This document shows, piece after piece, positions 26,834 to 35,898 of a DNA stretch of 64,000 nt. Below the pieces are notes generated by a model that worked only from the letters and a program-made list of their open reading frames with translations, did no database searches and was not told the origin of the DNA. Origin of the DNA: JBFLXB01 sp964570625 (GTDB lineage Bacteria > Nitrospirota > Nitrospiria > 2-01-FULL-66-17); the NCBI GenBank assembly GCA_964570625.1, contig CAZMYW010000011.1, positions 1 to 64,000 on the forward strand, given 5' to 3'. The translations under genes were made by a program, and so were the position numbers. The first letter of the stretch is position 1; every line of letters starts with the position of its first letter.

Positions 26834-27154
26834 GTGGCACAGCCGACTCCCGAACAAGAACCCCCTCCAGGAAAACTGACCGTGGTCTGTCCGGGTTGTC
26901 GCGCGGAACTGACGATCGATACGGCGAGCTCCGTCGTGCTGTGGCACCACCCCGCACCCCCCGCTCCGACGCGGTCGTTGCGCGACATGGTGCAGGAGCT
27001 CGACGCCAAGCGCCATGAGGTGGCGGAACGGTTCGAACGGGAACGGCGTTCCCTGCCGGACCGCGGTCGGGTGCTGGAGGAAAAGGTCAAAGAGTCACTC
27101 AAGCGCGTCGATCCTGATGCGCCCCCGCCCTTGCGACCGATCGACCTCGACTAA
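26834..27154 (+). CDS. Small hypothetical protein with CPGC motif
   Basis: This 106-residue frame uses a GTG start. It has one C-P-G-C pair near residue 19, a proline-rich linker, then a charged helical C-terminus (about 45-95) ending P-L-R-P-I-D-L-D. One Cys pair is half a zinc ribbon, so it might dimerise around a metal, which is a guess. It is divergent from smc and precedes the prepilin peptidase gene by about 75 nt. I do not recognise the family. Confidence 0.6.
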   Translation: MAQPTPEQEPPPGKLTVVCPGCRAELTIDTASSVVLWHHPAPPAPTRSLRDMVQELDAKRHEVAERFERERRSLPDRGRVLEEKVKESLKRVDPDAPPPLRPIDLD

Positions 27155-27228
27155 CCCGACGCAATTTCAACCGCGTTTCTTGCCGGTGTCCAGGGCGTGT
27201 GTTATCTTTCCTGCGCTCGGAGTTCGGC

Positions 27229-28005
27229 ATGCCACCGCAATGGGAAATCATCGCCGTCATCGGGGTGTTGGGCGCCCTGATCGGCAGCTTCTTAAATGTC
27301 TGTATCCACCGGCTGCCCCGGGGCGAATCCGTCGTGCGCCCGGGCTCGCGGTGTCCCGGATGTACCACCCCGATCCACCCGCTCGATAACATTCCGATTC
27401 TCTCGTTTCTCTGGCTGCGAGGCCGATGCCGCGCGTGCGGACAGCGGATCGCAATTCGATACCCCGCGGTTGAGGCCCTGAACGCCACAGGGTACCTCCT
27501 GATATGGCATCGCTTCGGACTCACCCCGGACGCCGTGGTATACGCCGCGTTCTACTCCGCGCTCCTGGTCGTGACGTTTATCGACTGGGATCATCAAATC
27601 ATTCCGAACCGGATTACGCTTCCCGGCATCGCGATCGGGCTGTTCTCGGCCGCCACGGTATTGGCGGGCGGGTTCATGGATGCGCTGTTGGGCGCGGTAT
27701 TGGGCGGAGGGTTGCTCTACGCGGTGGCGGTGGGTAGCGTGTGGGTGATGAAAAAAGAGGGCATGGGGTTGGGCGATGTCAAGCTCCTGGCCATGATCGG
27801 GGCGTTTCTGGGCTGGAAAGCGGTGTTGCTGACGGTATTCGTCGGCGCCCTCTCGGGATCCGTGATCGGACTCACCTTGATGGCCACGCGGATCAAGCAG
27901 CGCGGAGATCCCATTCCGTTTGGACCGTTCCTCGCGCTGGGGGCGATGGCCGCGCTGTTCGCCGGGCCCGAACTGATCGGGTGGTATCTGCGGCTGGGGG
28001 CGTAA
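27229..28005 (+). CDS. pilD: Type IV prepilin peptidase/N-methyltransferase
   Basis: The ATG at 27229 follows GGAG by 6 nt and gives 258 residues. The N-terminal domain has the two zinc-type pairs, C-P-G-C and C-R-A-C, of bifunctional PilD. The membrane protease part carries the two catalytic Asp motifs, F-I-D-W-D-H and G-L-G-D-V-K-L. It cleaves the leader before the pilin +1 residue and methylates the new N-terminus. Its substrates are probably the minor pilins encoded 3-14 kb downstream. The PilS-like kinase begins 8 nt after its stop. Confidence 0.95.
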   Translation: MPPQWEIIAVIGVLGALIGSFLNVCIHRLPRGESVVRPGSRCPGCTTPIHPLDNIPILSFLWLRGRCRACGQRIAIRYPAVEALNATGYLLIWHRFGLTPDAVVYAAFYSALLVVTFIDWDHQIIPNRITLPGIAIGLFSAATVLAGGFMDALLGAVLGGGLLYAVAVGSVWVMKKEGMGLGDVKLLAMIGAFLGWKAVLLTVFVGALSGSVIGLTLMATRIKQRGDPIPFGPFLALGAMAALFAGPELIGWYLRLGA

Positions 28006-28013
28006 GCGTCGGT

Positions 28014-29435
28014 ATGCCATCTCGCGCCGGCGCGCTCCGCTCCGTGGTCTCTCTCACCGCGTTCGTTCTCCTCTTGCTGGCCGCTTTGGGGCTCCGCCGT
28101 CAGGTATTTCCCCACCCGGTGGCTGAGCGGGCGGTATCCGCTGCTGACCTCGCCATTGTGGTCGGCTTGGGCGCATTGGCCATCGCGGCCATTCTCTTCC
28201 GCCGGTGGGGGCGTGCGTCGTCGCCAGCGTCGGGCTCGGACGGCGACCGTGCCGGCTTCGTCATGCACACGTTCCAGGAAGTCCTCCGCCAGCTCAAGGA
28301 TAAGGAGGCGGAGCTGGAGCATCTGCGGGCGCGTGCGGTTGCTCGGACCGAGGAAGTCGAGAGCTATCATCAGGACATCTTGCGCAGCATCGCGAGCGGA
28401 GTCATTACCTGCGATTCGGTCGGCCGCATCATCACGTTCAACGCGGCTGCGGAACGGATTCTGGGACAGGGCGCGGCGCGCATTGTCGGCCGGACCTGCG
28501 GGGAAGTTTTCGGAAGCGACAGCCCGATCGCCGACATGGTGCGGCGTTCGCTCGACACTACGACACCGATTTCGCGGTTTGAGTGGCGATTCGTGCGTGG
28601 AAACGAACGTGTGAGCGTGGGCCTGTCGAGCGCGCTCCTCCGCGACCGCGCCGATCGGCTCATCGGGGCGGCGTTGGTCTTCACTGATCTCACCGAGATT
28701 AAGCGACTGGAGGAGCGGGTCGAGTCCGAACGCCGGCTTGCCGTGCTGGGGGAAATGTCCGCGGCGATCGCCCATGAATTCCGAAACTCCATGGGCACTA
28801 TTCACGGCTGGGCCAAACTACTCGGCAAACACGTTGTGGCCGACGAGAAAGCGCGCCCGATGGTTGACGCAATCGGACGCGAACTGGGCGTGATGCAGCG
28901 GCTCATCGACGACTTGCTGGCGTTCGGCCGTCGGATGGAGCCGCAGCTCCAACAGGTGGACCTTCATGCCCTGGTCGGCGAGGGAGCGACACTGTCCCCG
29001 GATTGCCGGGATGTGCGGCTCGATGTCGCGTGGGATGCCGAGGTGCCAGTCACCGTCCAGTGGGATCCGACGCTGATGCGACAGGTGCTTAAAAACCTGG
29101 TACAAAACGCCATCGAGGCCATGCCTGAAGGCGGCCGCGTGCAACTGATGATCAGGTCGTCCCGGACCGTGCCTGCCGCGGTTGAGCTGGTCGTGTCGGA
29201 CACGGGCGTCGGCATCCCTGCCGAACACCGGGATCGCATTTTCGATCCATTTTTCACGCTCAAGGCCAGGGGGCACGGGTTAGGACTCGCTCTGGTCCGC
29301 AAGATCGTCACCGCGCACCACGGACAGATCGCCGTACAGAGCGTGGAGGGGGCGGGCACCACATTCAGCCTGACCATTCCCGCGCAGGCCAACCGTCACA
29401 CTGAACAGGCCACGGTTCTCACGAAGGCGGCCTAA
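28014..29435 (+). CDS. pilS: PAS-domain sensor histidine kinase, PilS/NtrB type
   Basis: The ATG at 28014 gives 473 residues. Two transmembrane helices (about 10-28 and 44-63) precede a helical linker, a PAS domain (about 118-235), a HisKA domain with the H-box A-I-A-H-E-F-R-N-S, and a C-terminal ATPase domain (N-L-V-Q-N-A-I-E-A, D-T-G-V-G-I-P and G-H-G-L-G-L-A). PilS normally has more helices, so this is a PilS/NtrB hybrid in shape; the name rests on context. It should phosphorylate the sigma-54 activator that starts 13 nt after its stop. Confidence 0.85.
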   Translation: MPSRAGALRSVVSLTAFVLLLLAALGLRRQVFPHPVAERAVSAADLAIVVGLGALAIAAILFRRWGRASSPASGSDGDRAGFVMHTFQEVLRQLKDKEAELEHLRARAVARTEEVESYHQDILRSIASGVITCDSVGRIITFNAAAERILGQGAARIVGRTCGEVFGSDSPIADMVRRSLDTTTPISRFEWRFVRGNERVSVGLSSALLRDRADRLIGAALVFTDLTEIKRLEERVESERRLAVLGEMSAAIAHEFRNSMGTIHGWAKLLGKHVVADEKARPMVDAIGRELGVMQRLIDDLLAFGRRMEPQLQQVDLHALVGEGATLSPDCRDVRLDVAWDAEVPVTVQWDPTLMRQVLKNLVQNAIEAMPEGGRVQLMIRSSRTVPAAVELVVSDTGVGIPAEHRDRIFDPFFTLKARGHGLGLALVRKIVTAHHGQIAVQSVEGAGTTFSLTIPAQANRHTEQATVLTKAA

Positions 29436-29448
29436 GGACGTTCGACCG

Positions 29449-30867
29449 ATGCTGACCGTGTTGATTGTCGAAGACAATGAAGGGATGGCGTCGATGCTCA
29501 CCACCGCCGTGACCGCCCAGGGGTACGAAGTCATCTGGGCGCGAGACGGACGGGAGGCGATCCAGCGGCTGCGTGAAACCAAGATCGATCTGGTGGTGAC
29601 GGATCTCAAACTCCCGTACAAGACGGGTCTGGAGATTCTCCAGGTCGCCCGGGACCAGAATAGCCTGTTGCCGGTCATCGTGATGACCGCACACGGCACC
29701 ATCGAAACCGCGGTCAAAGCGGTGAAGGACGGGGCCTACGATTTCTTGACCAAACCGTTCGATCCGGATCACCTATTGTTGCTCATCGAGCGAGCGCTTG
29801 AAAAACAACGACTGATCGCGGAGAATCTGCTGCTCAAGGACGAAGCCGCGACACAAGCGGGATTGCCGCGCATCATCGGCAAACATCCGCGGGTGTTGAC
29901 CATCATCGATCAGATCCAGAAAGTGGCTCCCAGTCGGACAACCGTGCTGCTGTTGGGCGAAAGCGGAACCGGGAAAGAGCTGTTTGCCAGGGCGCTGCAC
30001 GGATTGGGCCCGAGGCGGGATGGCCCGTTCGTCGCGATCAACTGCGCGGCCATCCCCAAAGAGCTGTTGGAAAGCGAGTTGTTTGGGCACGAACGCGGAT
30101 CGTTTACCGGCGCCACGGACCGGCGCATCGGTAAATTCGAACTCGCGGATCACGGGACGATTTTCTTGGATGAGATCGGCGATTTGGATCTGGGCTTGCA
30201 GGCCAAGCTTCTTCGGGTGCTGGAAGGCGAGGAATTTTGTCGTGTGGGCGGCACGGCACGCGTCAAGATCAACGTGCGAGTGGTGGCGGCGACCAACAAG
30301 GACCTGCGCGCCGCCATCTCCCAACAGGCGTTTCGCGAGGACTTGTTTTTTCGTCTGAGCGTGTTGCCGGTCACGATTCCTCCGCTGCGCGAGCGCCGAG
30401 ACGACATCCCGGCGTTGGTGGAGCATTTCCTGGCCCACTATTGCCGTGAACTGAAGCGGCCGCTCAAACGGCTGTCGGAGAGCGCCTGGCAGGTGGTCAC
30501 CAATCATCCGTGGACTGGCAACATCCGGGAGTTACAGAATTGCATGGAGCGGGCCGTGATCCTGACCGATGGGGAGGTCATTGAGGACGAGCACCTCGGC
30601 TTTCGTCAGGGGGAGCTGACCGAAATTCACGCCCGGGAGATCCCCCTTGAAGGGACCCTGCACGAGGTGTCCGCCGCCGCGACTCGCATGGCGGAAAGCC
30701 GGATGATTCGGAAAGTGCTGAAAGGCACCGGCGGGAACAAGAGCCGCGCCTCGCACATCCTGGGCGTTAGCTATAAGACCCTGCTCACCAAGATCAAAGA
30801 GTATGGGATCGAGCGTCCTGGCGGCTCCACAGACAGCGCGCCGGATGCCCCACCTCGTGCCGCCTGA
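29449..30867 (+). CDS. pilR: Sigma-54-dependent response regulator, PilR/NtrC type
   Basis: The 472 residues contain a receiver domain (1-120) with phospho-acceptor D52 in V-V-T-D-L and K-P-F, then an AAA+ sigma-54 activator (about 145-375) with Walker A G-E-S-G-T-G-K-E and a G-S-F-T-G-A loop (one change from GAFTGA). A Fis-type helix-turn-helix closes it (K-S-R-A-S-H-I-L-G-V-S-Y-K-T). It activates RNA polymerase with sigma-54. A well-spaced GG-N10-GC promoter at 34457-34472, ahead of the second pilin operon, is a plausible target. Confidence 0.92.
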   Translation: MLTVLIVEDNEGMASMLTTAVTAQGYEVIWARDGREAIQRLRETKIDLVVTDLKLPYKTGLEILQVARDQNSLLPVIVMTAHGTIETAVKAVKDGAYDFLTKPFDPDHLLLLIERALEKQRLIAENLLLKDEAATQAGLPRIIGKHPRVLTIIDQIQKVAPSRTTVLLLGESGTGKELFARALHGLGPRRDGPFVAINCAAIPKELLESELFGHERGSFTGATDRRIGKFELADHGTIFLDEIGDLDLGLQAKLLRVLEGEEFCRVGGTARVKINVRVVAATNKDLRAAISQQAFREDLFFRLSVLPVTIPPLRERRDDIPALVEHFLAHYCRELKRPLKRLSESAWQVVTNHPWTGNIRELQNCMERAVILTDGEVIEDEHLGFRQGELTEIHAREIPLEGTLHEVSAAATRMAESRMIRKVLKGTGGNKSRASHILGVSYKTLLTKIKEYGIERPGGSTDSAPDAPPRAA

Positions 30868-30971
30868 TTCGCACTGTCACCCTGCGCGACCGCAGTCTGG
30901 AAGGTAGGAGGAAGCGATATCCCAACGCGTGGGTAGCGAACCACTAAACGACGCGACGACCTTCCGCTCAT

Positions 30972-31018
30972 CCGAGCCTCAGAGCCCTCACCGGCTCTGA
31001 GGCTCGGTCTCGTTTTAG
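30972..31018 (+). terminator. Strong intrinsic terminator hairpin after pilR
   Basis: A perfect 15-bp stem (30972-30986 with 30993-31007) and 6-nt loop is followed by TCTCGTTTTA. It lies 105 nt after the pilR stop and 142 nt before the first pseudopilin gene. It may simply end pilS-pilR, or act as an attenuator for the pilins. Confidence 0.8.
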
Positions 31019-31149
31019 GATCGACGTCTCCGTTCATACCCAGTCGCGCAATGCGGAACGAACGATCAGAGGGATGCTCTGCCCTCGGCCGAATCCGCAA
31101 ACAGGCTCAGCGCATAAGCGTGGCACGCGACTTGGAAGCGTACGCGGAT

Positions 31150-31641
31150 ATGAGCAGACGCCACCCGCACCGGGAGCAGGGATTCACTCTTCTGGAAGTG
31201 AGCCTGGTAGTCGGCATCATGGGGGTGCTGGCGGCGATGGCGTGGCCGCTGACCAGTGACCTGATCGATCGCGCGGCGCTCGCCACCACGACGGACAGCC
31301 TGAAATCCGACATTCGGAAGGCCCAGCGAGAGGCGCGTACGACCGGGCGGGTGATCGAGTTGCGGGTGGACCCGCTGGCAGGCGTGTACGTCATTGGTCC
31401 CATCGGGGGTTCAGGCCGTCTGAGTCGACTCCCGACTGGGCTGACGTTTGGCTCGCCCGATAACGCGAACTCGGACGGGGTCACGTTTCGCGACAACACC
31501 GCGCGGTTCAGCCCGCGGCCCGGTCTTCAAAACAGTTTCGGCTCCATTACCGTGCGATCGCACGATAGAGCGCGGAGGATCACGGTCAGCATCACTGGCC
31601 ACACCGCGATCGCTATGTGGAACGGGCGGGGGTGGCAATGA
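31150..31641 (+). CDS. GspH/FimT-type minor pseudopilin, cassette A
   Basis: This 163-residue prepilin has a short basic leader, then the G-F-T-L-L-E cleavage/methylation site with Glu5, a hydrophobic helix and a GspH/FimT-like globular domain ending G-R-G-W-Q. Minor pilins of this type help start pilus assembly. The start at 31150 lacks a strong ribosome site; a GTG 30 nt earlier is possible. Its stop overlaps the next ATG (ATGA), marking the first gene of a four-gene overlapping operon. Confidence 0.85.
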   Translation: MSRRHPHREQGFTLLEVSLVVGIMGVLAAMAWPLTSDLIDRAALATTTDSLKSDIRKAQREARTTGRVIELRVDPLAGVYVIGPIGGSGRLSRLPTGLTFGSPDNANSDGVTFRDNTARFSPRPGLQNSFGSITVRSHDRARRITVSITGHTAIAMWNGRGWQ

Positions 31642-32057
31642 ACGATTCGGGGAAGTCGACCCAGGAGGGATTCAGTCTGATCGAGACGTTGGTCGCACTC
31701 ATGCTGTTGGTGATCGGAGTCGCGGCGGTGACCACGGGATTCGTCGAGGGCCATCGGCTGGCGGAGGAGACCGGGACACGACAACGGGCGATCTCGTTGG
31801 CGCAGGACAAGCTGGCGCAAACACTCGCGCGAACCTATGACGCGATCACGATCCCGGACCAAGCCACCGAGCGAGTCGAGGGCGGGATGTTGATCGGAGA
31901 AGACGAAGTCAACGGAATCGCTCGAACATTGGTGGTGGAGCCGGACTACCCAGCTCCGGGGCTCTCCCGGGTGTGGGTCGCCACCCGCTGGATCCGACGG
32001 GGCGCTGTCCAGACCGTTGTAGTCGCCGGCTTGCTGGCCGAGGGATTGCCGCCGTGA
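31638..32057 (+). CDS. PilV/GspI-type minor pilin, cassette A
   Basis: This 139-residue protein has the leader and G-F-S-L-I-E processing site, then L-V-A-L-M-L-L-V-I-G as in PilV/GspI. The globular part is small. It starts inside the previous stop (ATGA) and ends in TGATG shared with the PilW-like gene, so translation is coupled on both sides. By family it would form part of the initiation complex of a type IV pilus. Confidence 0.85.
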   Translation: MNDSGKSTQEGFSLIETLVALMLLVIGVAAVTTGFVEGHRLAEETGTRQRAISLAQDKLAQTLARTYDAITIPDQATERVEGGMLIGEDEVNGIARTLVVEPDYPAPGLSRVWVATRWIRRGAVQTVVVAGLLAEGLPP

Positions 32058-32788
32058 TGCCATCTCAGAAAACCAGTAACCCCAGCAGAGGGGAGCGCGG
32101 GACTTCGCTCATCGAGCTGCTGGTGGCCACCTCAGTCGGGCTCGGTCTGGCCGCGCTGTTGGGTCACACCGTGACCATATACCAAACCGGCTACCACCGT
32201 GCGGTCACGCATGTGAGCGGGGCCCAGCAAGCACAGTTTGCCTTGTCCTTGATGGCCGACGAAGTGGGAGCCCTGCTGCAGGCACCGGCGTCCACCACGT
32301 GCCCGGTGAGCGGAGTTCGCATCGCGGATGGGCGGTTGGAGTTTTCAGCGAACCTCTACGACCGCTCGACCACCATACGGGAAGGCGCGTTGGTGGGTCG
32401 GAGCGAAGTCGTGGCGGAGACAAGCGGGTCGTTTGAAGCTGGCGATCTCGTGATGGTGACGAACCTCAACGAGCCGACCGATCCCGGCGACGACGTGACG
32501 GATTGTCTTCGGATCGCGGACGTCGATGCGGGAGGTCGATGGACGTTGGACGGCCCGCTGACGCGAGCGTTGCCCATCGGCAGTCCGGTCGCGTTGGTCA
32601 ACCGTGTGGCGTACACGCTCGACCGGCAGAATCGATTGATGCGCACGCAGGACGCTGGAACCCAGCGGATCGCGCAGGGCGTCGACGCATTCGACATCCA
32701 GAACGACGGCGCCACGCTAATGCTCACACTCACGATGCGCGAGGGTGGCACGTGGACCCGGCGTGTGGTCATGGAAGCAGGTCGATAA
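32057..32788 (+). CDS. PilW-type minor pilin, cassette A
   Basis: The 243 residues begin with a 15-residue leader and G-T-S-L-I-E-L-L-V-A. The +2 residue is Thr instead of the common Phe, but Glu5 is present. Size and a long beta-rich C-terminal domain suit PilW/GspJ. It overlaps both neighbours by 1 nt (TGATG upstream and TAATG downstream). Confidence 0.83.
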   Translation: MPSQKTSNPSRGERGTSLIELLVATSVGLGLAALLGHTVTIYQTGYHRAVTHVSGAQQAQFALSLMADEVGALLQAPASTTCPVSGVRIADGRLEFSANLYDRSTTIREGALVGRSEVVAETSGSFEAGDLVMVTNLNEPTDPGDDVTDCLRIADVDAGGRWTLDGPLTRALPIGSPVALVNRVAYTLDRQNRLMRTQDAGTQRIAQGVDAFDIQNDGATLMLTLTMREGGTWTRRVVMEAGR

Positions 32789-34224
32789 TGGGGTCTGAAC
32801 GAGGCGCCATCGCGGCGTTTGCGCTGGCGGTGCTTGCGGTGTTGTCAATCTTGGCGGGCGGATGGATTCGCCTGGTCGCGAGCGAACGGGATACGGCTCG
32901 CCTGAACGGAGACGATCTGGTGGCGCGATCTCTTGCCGAGGCCGGCATTGACCGCACCCTGGCCTGGTTTGCCGACCCGGCCTCGTTCGCTGAGACACAC
33001 GTGGTGGGGACACCCACTTGCCTGGCCCCAGGGGCGCCAGAGACCGTCTTTCGCAAGCGCTGTCCGGGCACTGACGGTCTGCCGAGCTTTCGCCCAGCCA
33101 ACGGTGCGCCGCAGTTCAGCGGGACGCTGGAACACCCTGCGGTCCTCGTGCAGTGGAGCGACGCGCAATCGCTGCTCCGCGCCCCAGCGGTATTTTCATC
33201 GGACCAGCCGCTGTCGCTTCCAGCAGTTCGACTCAGCCTGCGCCTTTTCGCGCCGACCAGCCCGGATACGGTCGTTACGGTGGTCAGCCGCGCCACGGCA
33301 GGGCGATCCACGGCGGCCGTACGCGCTGAGCTGACCGAGGGCCCCTGGCGCGGGTTGACCCAAGCCGCGTATACGGACGATGTAGGGACGAACACCATTC
33401 CGGTCCGCGTACACTGGGGCGGGGTGGCGATCAACGGGTCGCTGGATGCGACCGGACTGCTCGACCGTATCCCCCGACGCTCCGAAGTGGCTCCGGTTAT
33501 CGGCGAGGAGTACACGGCTGAACCTGGCGAGGACCGTTGGGTGGGCATCGTCGCGAGCGGATCAATCGTGGGCCCGCTGACCGGTGGAAGCGGCTTTGCG
33601 GCGCCATTCGACCATCTCCGCCAACACGCCACGGTGCCGCGTATGGGGTTGTGGGGGTATGACGCATTGAAAGCCTATGCGAAACGTCACGGTCGATATT
33701 TCACGACACGCGGCACCGGACTGCTGTATCCAGACGATGTGGGAACGGGAATTTCTCCGACGGCCGTATTCGCATCTCATTCCGGAGAGCGGCGCTTCCT
33801 GTTCATCGACACGTTGGACCACAGGCCGCCGCGGGAAAACAATCTCGAAGCGCTGCGCGTCGCGATCGACTTCGTCGTTCTAGATACGTTCGTGGGCGCA
33901 CACCTGACCATTTCGCCGGGTGACGGAGGAACCGTGGTGCTCGACTCCCCATCCGCGCCCACGGATCAGAACGGTCCCCCGCTTGCTCGTGACGTGGCGA
34001 TCGACGGAGTGCACTACCGCGGCGCGCTGATCGTTGCCGGTGTTGTGGGTTCGGAGGCCCGCACGCGACTCGTCGGGTCGCTCGCAGCTCTGGGCGGCGT
34101 CGGAGACGCCGGTGGGTTCGAGCTGTGGTATGACGCCGCGCTTCGCAGCGGATATCGCTCGGGCTTTCCGCCGGTCGTGGTCAAGCCAGGTAGCCGCCGT
34201 TTGGTTGTTGTCGACGCCCCGTAA
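32788..34224 (+). CDS. PilX/GspK-like large minor pilin, cassette A
   Basis: This 478-residue protein starts with a very short leader and R-G-A-I-A-A-F-A-L-A-V-L-A-V, lacking Glu5 as PilX/GspK proteins do. A-R-S-L-A-E-A-G-I-D follows the helix, a typical PilX heptad. At 478 residues it is much larger than usual PilX (about 150-200), with a long beta-rich domain that I do not recognise. It may sit at the pilus tip like GspK. It ends cassette A. Confidence 0.75.
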   Translation: MGSERGAIAAFALAVLAVLSILAGGWIRLVASERDTARLNGDDLVARSLAEAGIDRTLAWFADPASFAETHVVGTPTCLAPGAPETVFRKRCPGTDGLPSFRPANGAPQFSGTLEHPAVLVQWSDAQSLLRAPAVFSSDQPLSLPAVRLSLRLFAPTSPDTVVTVVSRATAGRSTAAVRAELTEGPWRGLTQAAYTDDVGTNTIPVRVHWGGVAINGSLDATGLLDRIPRRSEVAPVIGEEYTAEPGEDRWVGIVASGSIVGPLTGGSGFAAPFDHLRQHATVPRMGLWGYDALKAYAKRHGRYFTTRGTGLLYPDDVGTGISPTAVFASHSGERRFLFIDTLDHRPPRENNLEALRVAIDFVVLDTFVGAHLTISPGDGGTVVLDSPSAPTDQNGPPLARDVAIDGVHYRGALIVAGVVGSEARTRLVGSLAALGGVGDAGGFELWYDAALRSGYRSGFPPVVVKPGSRRLVVVDAP

Positions 34225-34516
34225 GCCTCCCGCCACAGTTCACCCGACGCCCTCAAGCGGCGGTTTCCCCCTGCGAATAGAAACGATGCTACGCAACCTG
34301 ACGCTGGGCGGATGTCATTAGATGATGTCCAGCCACTATGCGGGTAGGTAGCAGGCTACATAGGTATGGAAAGCACGCCCATCCGGCAGCGCCCATCTCC
34401 AAGTAGATACGCAAGTAATACATAGACATTTCAAATAGTTATGTGCTCGGTAAAGCGGGCACGGTTCATGCTCAGTGAGTAGATCCAGCAAGCGGGAGAG
34501 GCAGGAGAACAAAGCC
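34225..34516 (+). other. Intergenic region between minor-pilin cassettes
   Basis: No gene is seen in these 292 nt. They hold the sigma-54 promoter described separately, a short perfect hairpin GTAG-CAGG-CTAC near 34348 and, just before the PilV start, the ribosome site GCAGGAG. I looked for a c-di-GMP (GEMM) riboswitch and did not find its conserved core. Confidence 0.6.
34457..34472 (+). promoter_or_regulatory. Candidate sigma-54 promoter of the pilVWX-pilY1 operon
   Basis: The element GGGCACGGTTCATGCT matches TGGCACG-N4-TTGCW at all but two outer positions and has exact GG-N10-GC spacing (GG at 34458-34459, GC at 34470-34471). Start of transcription would be near 34483, leaving about 34 nt with AGGAG before the ATG at 34517. 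The sigma-54 activator encoded 5 kb upstream fits as its regulator. Confidence 0.6.
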
Positions 34517-34933
34517 ATGCGATCCGAAGCTGGATTTACCTTACTGGAACTGCTCGTAGCCATCACCATCCTGGCGGTCGGACTCATCGCGACGGTCAGC
34601 ATGCAGACGACCGCGATCCGAGGGAACAGTTTTGCACAACGAACCACTTCGGCATCTGCGGTGGCTCGCGCCGCCATGGACGAGTTGATCTCGCGGCCAG
34701 GCTCAGATGTCTTCTTTAACACGGTTCAACTAGCCGGCAGTACCCATGATCTCGACCTGCAGACTGTGGCCACGAGCCAAACGGTCCAAGGCATTGTCTT
34801 TTCGGCGACGATCGCGGTGACTCCCAATGCCACGGTTAACGGATCACCGATTACCAATCTCACGCAAATCGATTTGACCGTGACGGGGTTGGATCGAACC
34901 ATCACCCTGACGGAACTGAAGAGGGCGATATGA
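34517..34933 (+). CDS. pilV: PilV-type minor pilin, cassette B
   Basis: The ATG at 34517, preceded by GCAGGAG, gives 138 residues. A 5-residue leader leads into G-F-T-L-L-E-L-L-V-A-I-T-I-L-A-V-G, a canonical prepilin signal with Glu5. The A-R-A-A-M-D-E-L segment fits PilV. It shares ATGA with the next gene and begins the operon behind the sigma-54 element. Confidence 0.87.
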   Translation: MRSEAGFTLLELLVAITILAVGLIATVSMQTTAIRGNSFAQRTTSASAVARAAMDELISRPGSDVFFNTVQLAGSTHDLDLQTVATSQTVQGIVFSATIAVTPNATVNGSPITNLTQIDLTVTGLDRTITLTELKRAI

Positions 34934-35886
34934 CACGGTTTCGCCGCGCCGCGCAGGTGTCGTCTCAGGACGGGTTCGGGCTGGTCGAATTGTTGGTCGT
35001 GCTCGCCATCATGGGCATCGTGGTCGGCTCGATACAAGGGCTGTATATCGCGCATCAGCGGTCGGCCACCACCGAAACCGAAGCCGTGGATGTCCAGCAG
35101 AATCTGAGAATCGCGATGGAGCAAATCGGCCGCGATATTTCGATGGCGGGTTTCATGGTCAGCGCGAGCGACCCGATTGCCGCTGTGACAAACGGCGCGT
35201 CGTCTGCCCCGGACGCCGTGACACTGAACACCGGATCGCAGGCGATCGTGGCGGCCACCGTCAACAGCGTAACCACCGCCGTGAGTGTTGCGGCAGGTAA
35301 CTTCCTGGACTTGGCGGTGATGGCGTTCGGCACATCCATCGGCGGATTCGAGGCTGCGGTCGATCAAAATGTGTCCAGGGTCAGAATTGTTAATTATCGC
35401 GGCGAACCTCTGGGTGCCGGAGTCACGTTCACCGTCATTGAAGTGAAACCGACCACCGGGACGTGTGGTTCGGTTGCGGCGCCTTGTCTGCGGCTCAGAG
35501 CCGACATTGCCGGGACCGGGACCATCATACGGGGAGACACGATTGTGAAGACCAGCGTCACCGGGGGGGGCGAAGGGTTCCCGCAGACGGTCGCGTATTC
35601 GGTCGCGGCCTGCCCAGCTCCGCTCTTAGGGAACTGCCTGATGCGGACCACGGTCCCGGCGCCGACCGGTGGGGCGACCGTCGTAGCGACCAATGTGAGC
35701 GATCTGCAGTTCAGCTATCTGCTCGCCGGGAATGTCGAGACTGCGGCGCCCACGGCGGCTGACATGAGCTCGATCCGGGCCGTGCGGGTCATGATTCAGG
35801 GCCAACTCGTGGACACGGCTGCGGTTGCGGGCGGAAATCTGAAGACGCGCACGTTAACCTCGATCGTGGCGATACGAAACACGTAG
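34930..35886 (+). CDS. pilW: PilW-type minor pilin, cassette B
   Basis: The 318 residues have a basic leader and G-F-G-L-V-E-L-L-V-V-L-A-I-M-G with Glu5, then a long beta-rich domain. N-L-R-I-A-M-E-Q-I-G-R-D-I-S-M-A-G-F near residue 58 is the PilW hallmark. It overlaps pilV by 4 nt and precedes the PilX-like gene by 12 nt. It helps prime the pilus and present PilY1 in known systems. Confidence 0.88.
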   Translation: MTRFRRAAQVSSQDGFGLVELLVVLAIMGIVVGSIQGLYIAHQRSATTETEAVDVQQNLRIAMEQIGRDISMAGFMVSASDPIAAVTNGASSAPDAVTLNTGSQAIVAATVNSVTTAVSVAAGNFLDLAVMAFGTSIGGFEAAVDQNVSRVRIVNYRGEPLGAGVTFTVIEVKPTTGTCGSVAAPCLRLRADIAGTGTIIRGDTIVKTSVTGGGEGFPQTVAYSVAACPAPLLGNCLMRTTVPAPTGGATVVATNVSDLQFSYLLAGNVETAAPTAADMSSIRAVRVMIQGQLVDTAAVAGGNLKTRTLTSIVAIRNT

Positions 35887-35898
35887 CGGAGGGCTCTC

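Noticed and set aside
31121..31136. Sigma-54-like TGGCACG-N4-TTGGA upstream of cassette A.
   Set aside because: The essential GC of the -12 element is GG and the transcript would start only about 4 nt before the ATG.
34225..34516. Possible c-di-GMP (GEMM-I) riboswitch before pilV, suggested by GGGTAGGTAGC near 34341.
   Set aside because: The conserved GGCAAA and GACGCAAAGC core motifs are absent; only the 3' hairpin is superficially similar.
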